DNA of 55,806 nucleotides from an uncultured Hyphomicrobiales bacterium (lineage in GTDB: Bacteria > Pseudomonadota > Alphaproteobacteria > Rhizobiales > Devosiaceae): contig CAIMLX010000140.1 of the NCBI GenBank assembly GCA_903842455.1, positions 1-55,806 on the forward strand, in the 5' to 3' direction. The notes beneath the pieces are model-generated. The model did not search any database, was not told the DNA's origin, and worked only from the letters and a program-made list of their open reading frames with translations. Of this stretch, positions 53,799 through 55,806 are shown one piece after another; the first letter of the stretch is position 1, and every line of letters starts with the position of its first letter. Position numbers and translations under genes: made by a program.

Positions 53799-55127
53799 AT
53801 GAAGAGCTTTTCTTCGTCCAGCTTTGCCAATGACCACGCCGAGATTCTCGACCTCGCGCTGGCTGCGGTCAACAAGCATCCGCAGGCCCTGTTCACCGAT
53901 TTCCAGTGGTTCCTCTACGAAGCCCGCGACACGGTGTTCTTCACCGCGTTCTCCCGGAACACGTTCGACAAGGACACGCTCGGCAACCTCGTCGCCGACA
54001 TGGTCGCACTCGCCCCGCAACTGAGCCACGGCTTCGTCGGCGCCCGCCCGGGCCAGCCTTTCCCGAGGCACATGCTCGATGCCATCACCCATGTCGAGGA
54101 AGTCGACAGTTTTGACGGCTATCCCGACAAGTGGCTCGGCAAGTCCGAGGACATCTTCGCCCGCGACGACCTGCCGCTGTTCCGCGTGCAGGCGGCCGTG
54201 CTGCGTGGCGGCCCCGATGCCGAGGGCCGCGCCTCGATCATCCAGGTCCGCTCGAGCCACGCGCTGCTCGAAGGCTCCGATTCGGCGCTCCTGACCCGCT
54301 CCGCCTCCGCCGGCCACGGCGTCATGAGCGACAAGTCCAACAAGGTCGGGCTCAAGGCCCGCATCGCCGGCACGCTGCGCGGCTGGGGCATGACGTTCAT
54401 GTACGTCACCCTCGCCAACCTGCTGGCACCGCCCGAAAAGCCGTGGGGCTTCAAGACCCTGGCGCTGAAGCGGCACCGCCTGCGGCTGCTCGCCAACAAG
54501 CTCGGCGTCCGCCAGCGCTCGCTGATGTTCGCGCTCGTCACCCACGCGCTCAACGGCGAAGGCGCCGAAAAGCATATGTCGAAGAAGGTGATCGGCGCCG
54601 CCTACACCATGCTCGACGGCAAGCGCCACGACGCCGACGATGACTTCTTCCGCGTCCGCGCCCTCGAGGCCAAGTTCGAGGTGCTCGACGATTTCGTCGC
54701 CTATGTCCGCAAGGTCGATGCGACGATCGACAGCATCGAGCGTAAGGACATCACCAAGTTCCAGGTGATGATGAACTCGATGTTCAAGGCGCTGCGCTCG
54801 CTCAACAAGGCTCTGCCCTTCCTGCCCGGCCGGCGCTTCTGGCGCTTCAACGGCGGCATCCACGTGGTGCTGACGCTGGTGCCGCCGCACCGCACCTACG
54901 GCCCGATGACGCATGGCATGATCGAGCCGATCTTCTGCGGCGCCTGGCATCCCGCCGCCAACATCTGCACCTTCTGCCCCGGCCGCGAATACGTGACGCT
55001 GAACTTCACCATGGAAACCCGCCACATCGCCAACGTCGACAAGATCGAAGCGCTGCTGGCGAAAGTCGAAGCCATGGACATCGCCCCGACGGGCAAGCTG
55101 ATCGCCGACGAGGACGAGAGCGCCTGA
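53799..55127 (+). CDS. condensation-fold acyltransferase-like protein (WS/DGAT related)
   Basis: A 442-aa protein. The segment FRVQAAVLRGG, then SIIQVRSSHALLEGSDSALL (about residues 128-165), resembles the HHxxxDG catalytic site of wax-ester synthase/acyltransferases, with His154 but Glu158 in place of Asp and Ser in place of the first His. The C-terminal third (NFTMETRHIANVDKIEALLAK) resembles the matching region of that superfamily. Activity may therefore be altered or lost. No acyl carrier or lipid genes are adjacent. It is divergent from hemA, with a short SD-like GAGGGGGA before ATG 53799. Confidence 0.6.
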   Translation: MKSFSSSSFANDHAEILDLALAAVNKHPQALFTDFQWFLYEARDTVFFTAFSRNTFDKDTLGNLVADMVALAPQLSHGFVGARPGQPFPRHMLDAITHVEEVDSFDGYPDKWLGKSEDIFARDDLPLFRVQAAVLRGGPDAEGRASIIQVRSSHALLEGSDSALLTRSASAGHGVMSDKSNKVGLKARIAGTLRGWGMTFMYVTLANLLAPPEKPWGFKTLALKRHRLRLLANKLGVRQRSLMFALVTHALNGEGAEKHMSKKVIGAAYTMLDGKRHDADDDFFRVRALEAKFEVLDDFVAYVRKVDATIDSIERKDITKFQVMMNSMFKALRSLNKALPFLPGRRFWRFNGGIHVVLTLVPPHRTYGPMTHGMIEPIFCGAWHPAANICTFCPGREYVTLNFTMETRHIANVDKIEALLAKVEAMDIAPTGKLIADEDESA

Positions 55128-55656
55128 GTTCTGACGCGCCGAGGTCGCCCGGGGTCCTCCCATGCGAAGCGCAGGGCAAGTGTATGTGGCGGAATGGGCC
55201 ACTGGTCACCTCCCGCCCTTGTGGGGGAGGTAGCACCGCTAGGAGCGAAGCGACGTAGCAGAGCTAGGAGGGGGGTGTTGCCGGGGTCCGCAGTTGTGCA
55301 CGAACCTCGCCGAAACCCCCTTCCTACCTCCGCTATGGCGCTGACACGCCAAGCTTCGGTACCTTCCCCGCAAGGGGGAAGGTGACTCGCGGCCTCCACG
55401 ATCCACATGCGATTGCCCTGCTCGCAAGCGGGAGAGGTTCCCCCGCGGCGAGTCCAATCAACACCACAACCTCTCCCGCTCGCGGGGGAGGTGCCGGCAG
55501 GCGGAGGGGGGAGCAACAAACCCGAGCCCCCACGCCCTCACCCCTTATGTGGGGGGCGATCGCCCTTGACCTTTTCGCAGGGCGACGGCTGGATAGATAA
55601 ATGAGCGTCGAAGACTCGTTGCAACAACACGCACCCACCGGACTAGGTCGGGTCGC
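55128..55656. repeat. cluster of C/G-rich intergenic repeats
   Basis: About 530 bp with no gene. Several inverted units are visible: CCTCCCGCCC..GGGGGAGGTAGC near 55206-55230, followed by GGAGCGAAGCGACGTAGCAGAGCTAGGA; CTTCCCC GCAA GGGGGAAGG near 55363-55382; and CTCTCCCGCTCGCGGGGGAGG near 55471-55491. They match the element at 10.2 kb and the left window edge. They mark an intergenic hot spot rather than a mobile element, because no transposase is present. Confidence 0.6.
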
Positions 55657-55806
55657 TTGCTAGATGTCGTGTTGGCGCTCGTTCTCGTACATATTGCTTT
55701 TGCTGTTTACCTAGCCGTCGGAGGCCACTGGTCGGCCCTAGGCGGAACGAGTTTTCTCATTCCAACCCTCATCATGCTCTCCGTCGCCATTCCGGTTCTC
55801 TGGTTC
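55657..55806 (+). CDS. partial membrane protein, cut by window end
   Basis: An open frame of 50 residues runs off the right edge, starting perhaps at TTG 55657. It encodes two hydrophobic segments (LLDVVLALVLVHIAFAVYLA and SFLIPTLIMLSVAIPVLWF). Base composition is lower in GC than its neighbours. No family can be named from this fragment, and the true start may lie further along. Confidence 0.4.
   Translation, partial: MLDVVLALVLVHIAFAVYLAVGGHWSALGGTSFLIPTLIMLSVAIPVLWF

Overview
The window is about 55.8 kb of GC-rich chromosomal DNA. Gene content fits an alphaproteobacterium of the order Hyphomicrobiales, most likely Devosia or a relative (an inference from gene families, not a search). Supporting evidence: a Shemin-pathway 5-aminolevulinate synthase, a class I lysyl-tRNA synthetase, a PodJ-like SEL1/peptidoglycan-binding polarity protein, a TIGR02186/TauE pair, a PdeM/DEXH repair pair, and many GTG/TTG starts. 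I see no rRNA, tRNA, CRISPR array, prophage or insertion sequence.

Layout. 1-11.2 kb: a TIM-barrel phosphoenolpyruvate-hydrolase-family gene divergent from a TetR regulator, then a nine-gene sugar or polyol import and catabolism operon. The operon holds a binding protein, two permeases, a 93-aa membrane protein, two ATPases, two TIM-barrel isomerases/epimerases and a Gfo/Idh/MocA oxidoreductase. 11.3-18.8 kb: an Fsr-type MFS exporter, a DUF6625 protein, a YtrA-type GntR/ABC cassette with a visible autoregulatory operator, a VOC dioxygenase and an allophanate hydrolase. 18.9-25.5 kb is the most unusual part. It has a large cysteine-containing membrane protein of unknown function, a frameshifted beta-barrel outer-membrane gene, a curlin-like protein with a near-perfect 11/22-residue repeat, and a divergent LuxR-type regulator. 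25.5-35.8 kb: D-amino-acid dehydrogenase, a processive glycosyltransferase, an orphan binding protein, TerB, class I LysRS, a dienelactone-hydrolase-like enzyme, an S24 repressor, DUF952, PyrD and a small P-loop kinase. 35.8-49 kb: DEXH helicase and PdeM, TIGR02186 and TauE/SafE, a NarL-type regulator, the PodJ-like protein, an ArsR/SRPBCC pair, a hybrid kinase and MscL. 49-51 kb is a lower-GC accessory island with a HEPN-like protein, a DUF1508 gene disabled by a 23-bp duplication and a small unknown gene. 51-55.8 kb: a FixJ-like regulator without its phospho-acceptor Asp, a flavodoxin, hemA with an FNR/FixK box, a condensation-fold acyltransferase-like protein, a cluster of intergenic repeats and a truncated membrane gene at the edge.

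The strongest leads are the curlin-like repeat protein with its divergent LuxR gene (curli and CsgD offer a precedent), a 30-nt hairpin found twice with purely structure-preserving differences (7791-7822 and 16132-16162), the phosphorylation-independent FixJ-like regulator, and the DUF1508 gene caught just after a tandem duplication.
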